From JANXQG01 sp964615095 (lineage in GTDB: Bacteria > Planctomycetota > Planctomycetia > Pirellulales > Thermoguttaceae), in the NCBI GenBank assembly GCA_964615095.1, contig CAZTPX010000038.1, positions 1 to 64,000 of the forward strand: 64,000 bases of DNA. The letters are read 5' to 3'. The position numbers were made by a program, and so were the translations under genes. How positions within the stretch are numbered: the stretch's first letter is position 1; every line of letters starts with the position of its first letter. Below, one piece after another: positions 1 to 8,228 of the stretch. The notes under the pieces were generated by a model that saw only the letters and a list, made by a program, of their open reading frames with translations, ran no database searches and was not told the DNA's origin.

Positions 1-2
1 AC

Positions 3-1466
3 CGCATCTCCAAGGGCGACATCCCGCCCAAGATCACCGACACCTACAACGGCGACTTCAACGAGATCAAGAACAATCTCAACGCCTGCATCGACGTCAT
101 GAACGGCTTGCTGCGGGAAACGGCAACCCTGATCCAGGCAACCCAGGACGGGAAGCTGCAAACTCGCGGCAACGCGCAGCAATTTGCCGGCGGCTGGGGC
201 GAGCTGGTGGGCGGCGTGAACCGGTTGATCGAGGCCTTCGTGGCCCCCATCAACGTGACTGCCAAGTACGTCGATGACATTTCCAAGGGCAATATCCCGG
301 CGAAGATCACCGACAACTACAATGGCGACTTCAACCTCATCAAGACCAACCTCAACCAGTGCATCGACGCGGTGAACGCCATGTCGGCCGACGCCGTGAT
401 GCTGGCCAAGGCGGCCGTGGAAGGCAAGCTGGCCACGCGGGCCGACGCCTCGAAGCACCAGGGCGACTTCCGCAAGATCGTGCAGGGAGTGAACGACACG
501 CTGGACGCCGTGATCGGTCCCATGAACGACGCCGCCAAGGCCATGAAGGCCATGGCAAACAAAGACTTCACTCGGCCGATCGATGGCGACTACGCCGGCG
601 ATTTCAAGGCCTTGAAGAATGCCGTCAATTCCGTGGTCGAGAACGTCCGCTCAGCCATCGGCCAGATCACCGAGAGCGCCGCCCAGTTCGGCGAGGGCTC
701 GCGGGTGATTGCCGAAAGCTCGCAGACGCTGGCCTCCGGGGCCCAACAGCAAAGCTCCTCGGTGCAGCAGGTCACGGCTTCCATCGAAGAACTGAGCCGT
801 TCCGTGGATAATGTCAAGGATGCCGCGCACGGAGCCGACAAGCTGGCCAAGGAAACGAGCGTCCTGGCCGAGCAAGGCGGGGCGGCCGTGCAGAAGTCGG
901 TCGAGGCCATGGAGTTGATCCGCACCAGTTCCACCCAGATCGGAGAGATCATCCAAGTGATCTCCGAGATCGCCAGCCAGACCAACCTGCTGGCGTTGAA
1001 CGCGGCGATCGAGGCGGCCCGGGCTGGCGAGCACGGCCGGGGATTCGCCGTGGTGGCCGACGAGGTCCGCAAGCTGGCCGAACGCTCGAACAAGGCAGCC
1101 GGCGAGATCACGAGCCTCATCAAGGAATCGACGCAACAGGTGCAGCAGGGCGCGCAACTGAGCGGCGAGACCGGCGAGGCCCTGAAGAAGATTGTCGAGA
1201 GCGTCCAGGCCACGGCGGCCAAGATCTCCGAGATCGCCACGGCCACGGTCCAACAGGCCGCCAATTCCGAGGAGGTTTCCAAGGCCACCCAGGGCATCGC
1301 CCAGGTGACCGAGCAGGCCGCCGCGGGCACCGAGCAAATGGCCTCCAGCAGCCAGGAACTCGGGGCCCAGGCCCAAGCCCTCCGCGACCTGGTGGGCACG
1401 TTCCGCACCAAGGCCCACGGCGCCGAAGCCGAGTCCGAGGCCGACGCCCGGGCCATGGCCGTCTGA
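3..1466 (+). CDS. Methyl-accepting chemotaxis protein, 5' end outside window
   Basis: Chemoreceptor that senses a signal and controls the CheA kinase through CheW. The reading frame is open from base 3, so the gene starts upstream; an ATG at 99 is internal. The visible part has tandem HAMP-like units: ISKGDIPPKITD at base 6 and ISKGNIPAKITD at base 279 recur 91 codons apart, followed by a further unit ending near base 640. The C-terminal half is the signalling hairpin, with the invariant tip around ASQTNLLALNAAIEAARAGE (bases 970-1030). No membrane segment is visible, so it may be cytoplasmic or have its sensor upstream. No CheR-tether pentapeptide (NWETF type) closes the protein. It is the first visible gene of the che cluster. 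Confidence 0.95.
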   Translation, partial: RISKGDIPPKITDTYNGDFNEIKNNLNACIDVMNGLLRETATLIQATQDGKLQTRGNAQQFAGGWGELVGGVNRLIEAFVAPINVTAKYVDDISKGNIPAKITDNYNGDFNLIKTNLNQCIDAVNAMSADAVMLAKAAVEGKLATRADASKHQGDFRKIVQGVNDTLDAVIGPMNDAAKAMKAMANKDFTRPIDGDYAGDFKALKNAVNSVVENVRSAIGQITESAAQFGEGSRVIAESSQTLASGAQQQSSSVQQVTASIEELSRSVDNVKDAAHGADKLAKETSVLAEQGGAAVQKSVEAMELIRTSSTQIGEIIQVISEIASQTNLLALNAAIEAARAGEHGRGFAVVADEVRKLAERSNKAAGEITSLIKESTQQVQQGAQLSGETGEALKKIVESVQATAAKISEIATATVQQAANSEEVSKATQGIAQVTEQAAAGTEQMASSSQELGAQAQALRDLVGTFRTKAHGAEAESEADARAMAV

Positions 1467-1484
1467 TTGTAACGTTAGTGCCAG

Positions 1485-1516
1485 GGGCGGCCTCGGTCAG
1501 GCCGGGGCCGCCCTTG
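1485..1516 (+). terminator. Possible terminator after the MCP gene
   Basis: GGGCGGCC (1485-1492) pairs with GGCCGCCC (1506-1513) around a 13-base loop, 18 bases after the MCP stop codon. It is followed by only a short T-poor tail, so a rho-independent role is uncertain. Confidence 0.35.
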
Positions 1517-1524
1517 CCTCCGTA

Positions 1525-1612
1525 ACACGGAATTTATTCCGTGTCAACGGATTGAAATCCGTTCTACGAATACATACCCCTGCCAACGGTTGAAATCCGT
1601 TCTACGAATACA
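1525..1612. repeat. Small palindromes with CTACGAA tail, tandem copies
   Basis: A 20-base palindrome (1525-1544, ACACGGAATTTATTCCGTGT) is followed by two near-identical units, each AACGG(A)TTGAAATCCGTT then CTACGAATAC. The same style recurs at 7766-7785 (CAGGTTGAAAACCTG then TCCTACGAA) and at 30005-30065, so this looks like a dispersed REP-like family. Confidence 0.75.
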
Positions 1613-1638
1613 CACTTCACATACCCAAGGAGACATTC

Positions 1639-2169
1639 ATGTCCACCGCCACACTAGAACCGCCCGCCGACCTCGTGGAAAGCACCATCCAATCGACGCG
1701 CACCGCCCCGACCGGCTCAATGCAACTCGTGAGCTTCAAGCTCAGCAATGAAACCTACGGGATCGAAATCACCAAGATCCGGGAAATCATCCTGGTGGGC
1801 CAGATCACGCGGGTCCCGGAAACTCCGCACTACATCAAAGGCTTGATCAATCTCCGCAGCTCGGTCATTCCAGTGATCGACTTGCGGGCTCGCTTCGCGT
1901 TGGCCGAGAACGAATTGACCCAAGACAGCCGCATCATGGTGCTCAACGTCGGCCGCCGCACGATCGGCATCGTAGTGGATTCGGTGAACGAGGTGCTGCG
2001 GGTATCGCAGGACCAGATCTCGCCGGCCCCGCCGACCGTGGCCAGCCTGGGCAACCAGTACATGACCGGCCTGGTCCGCTTGGAGGACCAATTGTTGATC
2101 CTGTTGGACGTCGATCGGCTCTTCGGCGAGGAAGCAACGGCGGCGATGGATGCCGCCGTGGTGGGCTAA
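1639..2169 (+). CDS. cheW: Chemotaxis coupling protein CheW
   Basis: Adaptor that links chemoreceptors to the CheA kinase in the membrane-associated array. The protein is 176 aa with a roughly 30-residue variable N-terminus. A CheW/SH3-like fold follows: LVSFKLSNETYGIEITKIRE, then the conserved IKGLINLRSSVIPVIDLRAR segment and the late GLVRLEDQLLILLDVD strand. ATG 1639 is preceded by AAGGAGAC, a strong Shine-Dalgarno. It lies 172 bases downstream of the MCP gene and in the same direction. Confidence 0.96.
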   Translation: MSTATLEPPADLVESTIQSTRTAPTGSMQLVSFKLSNETYGIEITKIREIILVGQITRVPETPHYIKGLINLRSSVIPVIDLRARFALAENELTQDSRIMVLNVGRRTIGIVVDSVNEVLRVSQDQISPAPPTVASLGNQYMTGLVRLEDQLLILLDVDRLFGEEATAAMDAAVVG

Positions 2170-2187
2170 TAAATGAAGTTGTCGATT

Positions 2188-2279
2188 CTGTAGGGAACAC
2201 CGGGGTACCCGCGCAGCGGGTCGATGGCGTTCCGTTTCGTCGGAAACGCGCCGAACGCCACGCAGGGCGTTCCCTACAG
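2188..2279. repeat. Palindromic repeat, family A copy 1
   Basis: Begins CTGTAGGGAAC and ends GTTCCCTACAG, with inner segments GCGTTCCGT and ACGCCACGCAGGGCG. Three other copies (20168, 23676, 59998) share the ends. It separates cheW from the small gene at 2301. Confidence 0.85.
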
Positions 2280-2300
2280 AGATACCCCCAGGAGAAAAAC

Positions 2301-2480
2301 ATGCCGCAGGAAAAGCCCCGCACACACGAAGGTTTCGAGCAGAAGCTCAACAGGCTTCGCACGCGGATCGATCGGTTGCCGCCGGAACAAAGGCCGCACC
2401 TGATCGAATTGGCCGACACCATCGCCCGGCAGCACGGGCATCTTGAGGCGAGGAAACGGGCAAACCATGATTCTCAATGA
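2301..2480 (+). CDS. Small chemotaxis-cluster protein of unknown function, 59 aa
   Basis: An ATG at 2301 follows AGGAGAAAAAC, a near-perfect Shine-Dalgarno at good spacing, and opens a 59-codon frame ending in TGA at 2480. The product is very basic and predicted helical (FEQKLNRLRTRIDRLPPEQ, then LIELADTIARQHGHLEARKR). The gene overlaps the start of cheR by 14 bases, which suggests translational coupling. I do not recognise a family. The position between cheW and cheR suggests a che accessory protein, but that is inference. Confidence 0.7.
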   Translation: MPQEKPRTHEGFEQKLNRLRTRIDRLPPEQRPHLIELADTIARQHGHLEARKRANHDSQ

Positions 2481-3351
2481 TGTTATCTCCCCGATTGTGT
2501 CCATCGCGCCGGTTGTCGCACAGACGGAAGTAGACGATGAACAGATGGCCTTATACGCCGATTTGATCTATCGGCGGACGGGCATCCGCGTCGTCCCGCA
2601 GAAGAAGACGCTCCTCTCGAACCGCGTGCGGCGGCGATTGCGGGAGACGGGCATCCGGGGATTCGACGAGTACTACGAGCACCTCACGCGGCTGCGTGCG
2701 GATGATCCGGAATGGGACCAATTCCTGCAAGAGATCACTACGCATGAGACATTCCTGTTCCGCGATGCGAACCATTGGGAGTGGTTTCGCGGGACGTACC
2801 TGCCGCAGTGTGCGGCAGAGGCGCGAGCGGGGATCCGGCCCTGCGCATTGCGAATCTGGTCGGCGGCTTGCAGCACGGGCGACGAGGCCTTCACCGCCGC
2901 CTGCTGCATCGCCGCCGGCCTGCCCAACTTTCAGCAGTGGCAGATCCGCATTGTCGGCACGGATATCGGCATCGGCGCGGTAACCCAAGCCAAGGCCGCG
3001 CGGTTCTCGGAGCGCGCGATCCGACTCGTGCCCCAGGCGTACAAGGAACGGTTCTTCAGCAAGGACCTGCACGGGAATTCGTGGCAGGCCCGGCCGGTAT
3101 TGACGGGAATGGTTGCCTTTCGACAGCACAACTTGCTCGATCCGCCGCGCGAACAACCCTTCGACCTGGTCTTTCTCAAGAATGTGTTGATCTACTTCGC
3201 GCCGGCCTCGAAGCAACGAGTCGTGGAGAATGTGCGTTCGCTGATCCGACCGGGAGGCCTGCTTGTGGCCGGCGCCGCCGAAGGGATTGGCGATCTGCTC
3301 AAGGACTATGTGCGACTGCAACCCTGGTTGTACCAACGGCCAAAGAAATAG
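2467..3351 (+). CDS. cheR: Chemotaxis protein methyltransferase CheR
   Basis: Transfers methyl groups from S-adenosylmethionine to receptor glutamates for adaptation. The protein is 294 aa from ATG 2467 (MILNDVIS); an upstream GTG/ATG extension to 2443 is possible but would lie inside the small gene. The N-terminal helical domain covers roughly residues 20-90, with THETFLFRD at its end. The Rossmann domain follows, with WSAACSTGDEAFTAA as the SAM-binding loop (family usual: CSTGEEPYT) and DLVFLKNVLIYF near the end (usual: RNVLIYF). The two motif changes are mild. The receptor gene at the left edge is the obvious substrate. Confidence 0.93.
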   Translation: MILNDVISPIVSIAPVVAQTEVDDEQMALYADLIYRRTGIRVVPQKKTLLSNRVRRRLRETGIRGFDEYYEHLTRLRADDPEWDQFLQEITTHETFLFRDANHWEWFRGTYLPQCAAEARAGIRPCALRIWSAACSTGDEAFTAACCIAAGLPNFQQWQIRIVGTDIGIGAVTQAKAARFSERAIRLVPQAYKERFFSKDLHGNSWQARPVLTGMVAFRQHNLLDPPREQPFDLVFLKNVLIYFAPASKQRVVENVRSLIRPGGLLVAGAAEGIGDLLKDYVRLQPWLYQRPKK

Positions 3352-3375
3352 GGGGTCGGCGAGGTTTAGAGTCTA

Positions 3376-3450
3376 TTCCGAAAGGCCGAGGATCGGTGTT
3401 GGAGTCCCGGCTTTAGCCGGCTAAAGCCGGGACTCCAACACCTTTCGGAA
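3376..3450. repeat. Long palindrome, family B copy 1
   Basis: Perfect 48-base palindrome at 3395-3442 (GGTGTTGGAGTCCCGG ... CCGGGACTCCAACACC, centre AGCCGGCT). It is framed by TTCCGAAAGG and CCTTTCGGAA. A second copy with the same frame is at 27421. It sits between cheR and cheA. Confidence 0.9.
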
Positions 3451-3512
3451 CAGATTCGTGGGCCGCCTGTATTGGAATGCGAGCTAAAGCTTATCCTACG
3501 GCCAAGAACTAG

Positions 3513-6470
3513 ATGGATCCGATCATGAGCGACGCGCAAGACAACAGCCAAAACGAACTACTCGATAGCCTGCTGGGAGACTTTCTGGACGAATCGGACC
3601 AGCTCCTCACGCAACTCAACGAGCGGTTGCTCCAGCTCGACGAATGGGTCCGCGCGCTCGACGACGACCAGCAGGAGCAGTGTGACCCAACTCTGCTCAA
3701 TGAGATGTTCCGCGCGGCCCACAGCCTCAAGGGGCTGTCGGCTATGCTGGGGCTTACGGACATCAACAATCTGACGCACAAGATCGAAAACGTCTTCGAT
3801 GCCGCCCGCAAGAACGAACTGGCCGTCAACGGCGACGTGACCGAACTGGTGTTCATGGGACTCGATCAATTGACCGCATTGATCGACCGGCTTAAGGAAC
3901 CGGGGGGCGAGCCCGTCGATTGCACCGCCGTGGTCGATTCCATCCGCCGGCTGCTGCAGACAGCCGGCGTGGAACGAAAACGGACGTCGCAAGCCGATGC
4001 CGAGCAGGCATTGGCACAAGCAACAGGGAGTGAGAAGCCAGGAACAGGGAACGGGGAGCAAAGAGCGGAGTTCGGTGTTCCGCCTGCCGTCGCCCCCCTG
4101 GATGACGTGCGGGACGAAGGCGAGATTCCGCAGAAGTACGTCTCGATCTTCATTGACGAGTGTGAAGCGTCGTTGGATGGGCTGACCAGCACATTGTTGT
4201 CGCTGGACAATGGCGGCAACTGCGACGATTTGAAGAACTTGATGGGCACTGCCCACAAGATCAAGGGTTCGGCTGCCTCGATCGGCCTGAACCGGATCGC
4301 CAAATTGGCGCACTTGATAGAGGACGCGCTACAAGACTTGATGGAAACGCACGGCTCGCTGTCGAGCGGCCTGACCGACGTCTTCTTGAAATGTACCGAC
4401 GCGTTACAACAGTACGTCGCCGAATTGAAGCACGGATCGCCGCACTCGGACCATTTCGGCCAACTGGCCAGTGAACTGCTGGCGACACGGTCAGAGAATT
4501 CGGTTGTGGAGACGAATGGTAAGACGACGTATGTGGGCAAAGTGACCTTCGAGCCTTCCTTGCCCGCTGTGGGGTTGAAAGCCAGTTTGATCTACGAGAA
4601 ACTGGCCAAGCTGGGCGAAGTGTCCGAGTGCGACCCGAGGCCGGAGTCGTTCGATGAGATTGAGCAGCTCGATTGTCTTCGCTTTCGACTGGCCACCGAG
4701 CAGCCCTTGCAGATCGTCCGGGACCGATTGCGCGTTGCGGGTGTGCTGGAAGCAATTGTCGGGTCTGACGATACTACCCCGGCAGCACAGTTGATCAATA
4801 CCAACCCGAAGCGCCAGCGAGGGTCCCTCGCTGGCGCTTCGGGTTGGTGTGAGGAGCCTCCATGCCGGGGTAATACTGGGGCGACGAAAGTCACTCCGCC
4901 AGGTTCCATCGTCGCGGGAGAGAAACCGGGGGATTCAGACCCCCAGCCGAAGACCACGGAAACCGTGGCGGAGCAATCGGTGACAGCAGCCAACGCGACC
5001 AACGCAGGAACTGCCAAAGCAAAGCCCGTTCAGGAAAGTGAACCGCGGCTGACCGATGTCGGCCAACGGCCGACCGAGACAGTGCGCGTCGACATCGACC
5101 GCTTGGACCACCTGATGGACCTTGCCGGGCAGTTGGTCATCAACAAGGCGCAGTTCGTGCAAATCGGCGACAGATTCCGAGGATCGCTAGGGTGCAAGCA
5201 CTCGGAGCAAGCGTTGAACAGGATCTCGGCCGAGTTGGACCGCATGGGCGGTCAGATGGTCCTGCGACTCGATGGTGAACAATCGGCCGCCGTACAGGAA
5301 GGCATCCGCAGCCATGTGCGGCGGATACAGAACGAGTTGGAACCGCTCCGCCGCGAGGTCGAGGCTTTCAGCCGGGCCCGCGTTGTCGTCGAGGACCTGT
5401 TCGAAGCGATCCATCAACTGGGGCGCGTCAGCGACGGGATCCAACAGAGCGTCATGGATACGCGGATGGTCCCCATTGGTCCTTTGTTCGCACGCTTCAG
5501 ACGCGTGGTTCGCGACATCACGCGCGCCAACGGCAAGCAGGCCCGGCTGGAGATTCGCGGCGAGAACACCGAACTGGACAAGCGGATGATCGACGAACTG
5601 AACGACCCCTTGGTCCACCTGGTGCGCAATTCGGTGGACCATGGCATTGAATCACCCGAGGTCCGCGAGGCGGCCGGGAAGCCGCGCGAGGGGACCGTGA
5701 CGCTCGATGCGTTGCACCGCGGCAACAGCATCGTGATCGAGGTCCGCGACGACGGCAAGGGCCTGGATGCCGATCGCATCCTGCGAAAGTGCCTGGAGAA
5801 GGGCATGGTGACCAAGGCCGACGCGGATAAAATGACGACGCAACAGATCTACCAGAAGATCTGGGAGCCCGGGTTCAGCACGGCGGAAAAGGTGACCGAA
5901 GTTTCCGGACGCGGCATGGGAATGGACATCGTCAAGTCGAAGATCGACGATCTCAGCGGAACGGTCGATATCGCCAGCGCGCCGGGACAGGGCACCACGA
6001 TCACGATCAAGTTGCCGCTGACGCTGGCGATCCTCCCCTCCCTGATGGTCGAGATCCGCGGCGACGTGTTTGCCATCCCCATGGAGGCCGTCGCCGAAAT
6101 CGTGAGCGTGGCCCCCAACCAGGTGAATTCCGTCCAAGGGCGGCAGATGGCCTGCGTGCGCGGGCGAACGGTCGCCCTTTTGCGTCTGGGCAACCTGCTC
6201 AGTTTTCACGGTGCCGGTGCGGACGCGGCCGCCCCATCCGCGGAAACCACGCTGGTGATCGTGGGCGAGGCGGGCCAGGAGATCGGCCTGGCCGTCGACC
6301 GCGTCATCGGCGAAGAGGAAGTGGTCATCAAGTCCATCGCCGACAACTTCGCCAATGTTCCTGGAATCGCCGGGGCCAGTATCCTCGGCGACGGACGCAT
6401 TTCGCTGATCCTCGATATTGCCGGCCTCGTCGAGATCGTATCCAAGAAGGCCGCCTGCGCAACTCGCTAA
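3513..6470 (+). CDS. cheA: Chemotaxis histidine kinase CheA with two HPt domains
   Basis: Receives receptor/CheW signals, autophosphorylates on HPt histidines and passes phosphate to CheY. The protein is 985 aa. HPt domain 1 covers residues about 12-130 (AAHSLKG, H70) and HPt domain 2 about 205-320 (TAHKIKG, H248). A long linker (330-515) follows, then the dimerisation domain and the ATPase (N-box NDPLVHLVRNSVDHG, G-boxes DDGKGLD and GRGMGMDIVKS). The C-terminal CheW domain runs from about residue 845. Most CheA proteins have one HPt. The linker contains an in-frame palindromic repeat at 4771-4877. ATG 3513 is used; ATG 3525 (MSDAQDN) is an equal alternative because neither has a clear Shine-Dalgarno. 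Confidence 0.96.
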   Translation: MDPIMSDAQDNSQNELLDSLLGDFLDESDQLLTQLNERLLQLDEWVRALDDDQQEQCDPTLLNEMFRAAHSLKGLSAMLGLTDINNLTHKIENVFDAARKNELAVNGDVTELVFMGLDQLTALIDRLKEPGGEPVDCTAVVDSIRRLLQTAGVERKRTSQADAEQALAQATGSEKPGTGNGEQRAEFGVPPAVAPLDDVRDEGEIPQKYVSIFIDECEASLDGLTSTLLSLDNGGNCDDLKNLMGTAHKIKGSAASIGLNRIAKLAHLIEDALQDLMETHGSLSSGLTDVFLKCTDALQQYVAELKHGSPHSDHFGQLASELLATRSENSVVETNGKTTYVGKVTFEPSLPAVGLKASLIYEKLAKLGEVSECDPRPESFDEIEQLDCLRFRLATEQPLQIVRDRLRVAGVLEAIVGSDDTTPAAQLINTNPKRQRGSLAGASGWCEEPPCRGNTGATKVTPPGSIVAGEKPGDSDPQPKTTETVAEQSVTAANATNAGTAKAKPVQESEPRLTDVGQRPTETVRVDIDRLDHLMDLAGQLVINKAQFVQIGDRFRGSLGCKHSEQALNRISAELDRMGGQMVLRLDGEQSAAVQEGIRSHVRRIQNELEPLRREVEAFSRARVVVEDLFEAIHQLGRVSDGIQQSVMDTRMVPIGPLFARFRRVVRDITRANGKQARLEIRGENTELDKRMIDELNDPLVHLVRNSVDHGIESPEVREAAGKPREGTVTLDALHRGNSIVIEVRDDGKGLDADRILRKCLEKGMVTKADADKMTTQQIYQKIWEPGFSTAEKVTEVSGRGMGMDIVKSKIDDLSGTVDIASAPGQGTTITIKLPLTLAILPSLMVEIRGDVFAIPMEAVAEIVSVAPNQVNSVQGRQMACVRGRTVALLRLGNLLSFHGAGADAAAPSAETTLVIVGEAGQEIGLAVDRVIGEEEVVIKSIADNFANVPGIAGASILGDGRISLILDIAGLVEIVSKKAACATR
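4771..4877. repeat. Nested palindromic repeat inside the cheA coding sequence
   Basis: A perfect 24-bp inverted repeat (4800-4823 and 4825-4848, single-base centre) contains CCAACCCGAAGCGCCAGC and its complement. Outer arms TACTACCCCGGCA (4772) and TGCCGGGGTAATA (4863) are nearly complementary. The frame stays open and adds TNPKRQRG to the CheA linker, just before the dimerisation domain. It looks like a mobile palindrome tolerated in a flexible region. Confidence 0.88.
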
Positions 6471-6490
6471 AGGAATGACGCAAGAATGAG

Positions 6491-6544
6491 TGTCGCCTTT
6501 CGCTCCGCGAAAGTAGCGCAACTTTCGCGGAGCGAAAGGCGACA
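6491..6544. repeat. Perfect 24-bp hairpin between cheA and cheC (family D)
   Basis: TGTCGCCTTTCGCTCCGCGA... (6491-6514) is exactly complementary to 6521-6544, leaving a 6-base loop AGCGCA. It begins 20 bases after the cheA stop codon and ends 42 bases before cheC. There is no T-tract, so it is unlikely to be a classical terminator but could stabilise the mRNA end. Confidence 0.9.
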
Positions 6545-6586
6545 ATACGACAGTTATTGATTCACCGGTCCCAAAGGACGAACACC

Positions 6587-7210
6587 ATGTTGGAAACTGT
6601 TAACGAAAACGTCAAGCTACTGGCCGGACTGCAAGAACTGTTCGCATCGGCCACACACGATGCTTCGGCCGCAATGTGCCGCTGGACCGACGGGATTATC
6701 ACCGTCGCGCTCGATGAGGTCAAGCAAGTGGCATTGGAAGACGTCGCGATCGAACTGGCCGTCGGCGACGAGCCGCTGACCATGGTTGTCATGACGCTCA
6801 ATGGGCAACGTGGTGGCAGCATCATTTTGATGTTCGATGAACTGAACGGGAGGCAATTGGCTGCCTCGCTGTTGGGGCACGAGGCCGGCACGGAACCCGA
6901 GTGGAGCGAACTGGAAAAGTCGGCGCTGATGGAAACGGGCAACATCCTCGGCTGCGCCTACGTGAACGCGCTCACGCGCCTGGTGGGAATGGACCTGCTC
7001 CCCTCGCCGCCCTACTTCATCCAGGATTTCGGGGCCAGCGTCCTCCAGCAGGCATTGATGACCCAGGCCGAGACCAGCGACCGCCTCTTGCTCTGCGACA
7101 TCGGCTTCCGCCGCCAAGGGGAGGTACTCGATTGGCGCGTCGTCTTCGTTCCCACGCCCGGACTACAGGAGTCGCTCGAACGGTCGCTCCATGCGGCCCC
7201 CCAGCCATGA
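6587..7210 (+). CDS. cheC: CheC-like chemotaxis phosphatase
   Basis: CheC-family proteins dephosphorylate CheY-P and bind CheD. The protein is 207 aa from ATG 6587, preceded by AAAGGACG. One clear phosphatase-type motif is visible (SALMETGNILGCAYVNALTR, with E and N spaced as in the family's E-x2-N motif). The second site typical of two-site CheC proteins is not evident, so it may be a single-site variant. It sits directly before cheD, the usual partner gene. Confidence 0.85.
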   Translation: MLETVNENVKLLAGLQELFASATHDASAAMCRWTDGIITVALDEVKQVALEDVAIELAVGDEPLTMVVMTLNGQRGGSIILMFDELNGRQLAASLLGHEAGTEPEWSELEKSALMETGNILGCAYVNALTRLVGMDLLPSPPYFIQDFGASVLQQALMTQAETSDRLLLCDIGFRRQGEVLDWRVVFVPTPGLQESLERSLHAAPQP

Positions 7211-7247
7211 AAGAACTCAGGACTTTGCGAGAGGAGGACCCCGCGAA

Positions 7248-7739
7248 ATGACCACCACGGCGACAAACGCAAAAACCCCGGAAACGATGGTCGGCATGGG
7301 ACAAATAGCCGCCGGCGGGCCACCTCAGAAAATGAAGGCGGTCGTCGGCTCTTGTATTGCCCTGTCGCTCTATCACCCGCGGCTCAAACGGGGCGCGATG
7401 GCACACATCGTCCTGCCGGAGTCGGCGGGGCGGGACGGCCTGCCGGGCAAGTTTGCCAATACGGCGATTCCCCGCATGTTGGAATTACTGAAGGAGCTGA
7501 ATGCGCCGGCCGCTTGCCTGACGGCAAAACTTGCCGGAGGCGCCAATATGTTCGGCAGCGCCGGACCTCTGCAGATCGGCGATGCCAACATTGAGGCCGT
7601 TGCTCAATCGCTGCGGGCCGCCGGCATCCGCATCACGGCACAAGACGTCGGTGGAAATCGCGGACGACGCGTGACCTTCGAATGTGAAGGCGGAACCATG
7701 CTCGTCGAATCCGCCGGCCAACCAACGAAAACCTTATGA
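7248..7739 (+). CDS. cheD: Chemoreceptor glutamine deamidase CheD
   Basis: Deamidates glutamines on chemoreceptors and interacts with CheC. The protein is 163 aa from ATG 7248, after the strong ribosome site GAGGAGG (7231-7237). The catalytic triad is visible: C36 in VVGSCIALS, H53 in MAHIVLP and T72 in FANTAIP. The AGGANMF segment typical of the family is present at about residue 100. It follows cheC by 37 bases, so the two are probably co-transcribed. Confidence 0.94.
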   Translation: MTTTATNAKTPETMVGMGQIAAGGPPQKMKAVVGSCIALSLYHPRLKRGAMAHIVLPESAGRDGLPGKFANTAIPRMLELLKELNAPAACLTAKLAGGANMFGSAGPLQIGDANIEAVAQSLRAAGIRITAQDVGGNRGRRVTFECEGGTMLVESAGQPTKTL

Positions 7740-7800
7740 AATCCAACACCACGCTTGCGGCAGGTTGAAAACCTGTCCTACGAATCGGGAGGCTTGTACC

Positions 7801-8184
7801 ATGCCACGCAGACTCTTAGTCGCCGATGACGCCATGATCATCCGGCAAATCATCAAGGATATGGCCGTCGGTGCCGGCTGGGAAGTGGTCGGCGAGGCCA
7901 GCAACGGCCAAGAGGCCATCGACCGGTATCGGGAATTGCAGCCCGACGCCGTGACGCTCGACCTGGTAATGCCCGAACACGACGGTTTGCACGCCTTGCA
8001 CGGCATCCTAGCGTTCGATTCCGAGGCCAAGGTCCTCGTAGTCAGCGCCCTGGAGCAACGGGGCGTGCTCAAGGACGCCATTAAGGCCGGCGCCTCCGAT
8101 TTCGTCGCCAAGCCGTTCGACAAGCGGAGCCTCGCGGCGACCTTGGAACAACTGGTCCCCCACACGGCTGGCGAGGCGTCATGA
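7801..8184 (+). CDS. cheY: CheY-type single-domain response regulator
   Basis: Phosphorylated by CheA and likely to act on the flagellar motor or another output. The protein is 127 aa with the receiver fold: acidic pair DD at residues 9-10, phosphoacceptor D54 (VTLDLVMPEHDG) and the conserved lysine in VAKPFD. There is no output domain. It follows cheD by 61 bases, with a small GGCAGGTTGAAAACCTG palindrome in the gap. The truncated copy at 8727 is its paralogue. Confidence 0.92.
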   Translation: MPRRLLVADDAMIIRQIIKDMAVGAGWEVVGEASNGQEAIDRYRELQPDAVTLDLVMPEHDGLHALHGILAFDSEAKVLVVSALEQRGVLKDAIKAGASDFVAKPFDKRSLAATLEQLVPHTAGEAS

Positions 8185-8228
8185 AAGTCGAACCAGGATC
8201 CACACCTCGGATAGTCTAAGGAGACCCG

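Noticed and set aside
4000..4075. Possible insertion of an AGAAGCCAGGAACAGGG-type repeat into cheA
   Set aside because: It looks like a common short repeat but no inverted partner or second copy is seen here, so it is not counted as an element.
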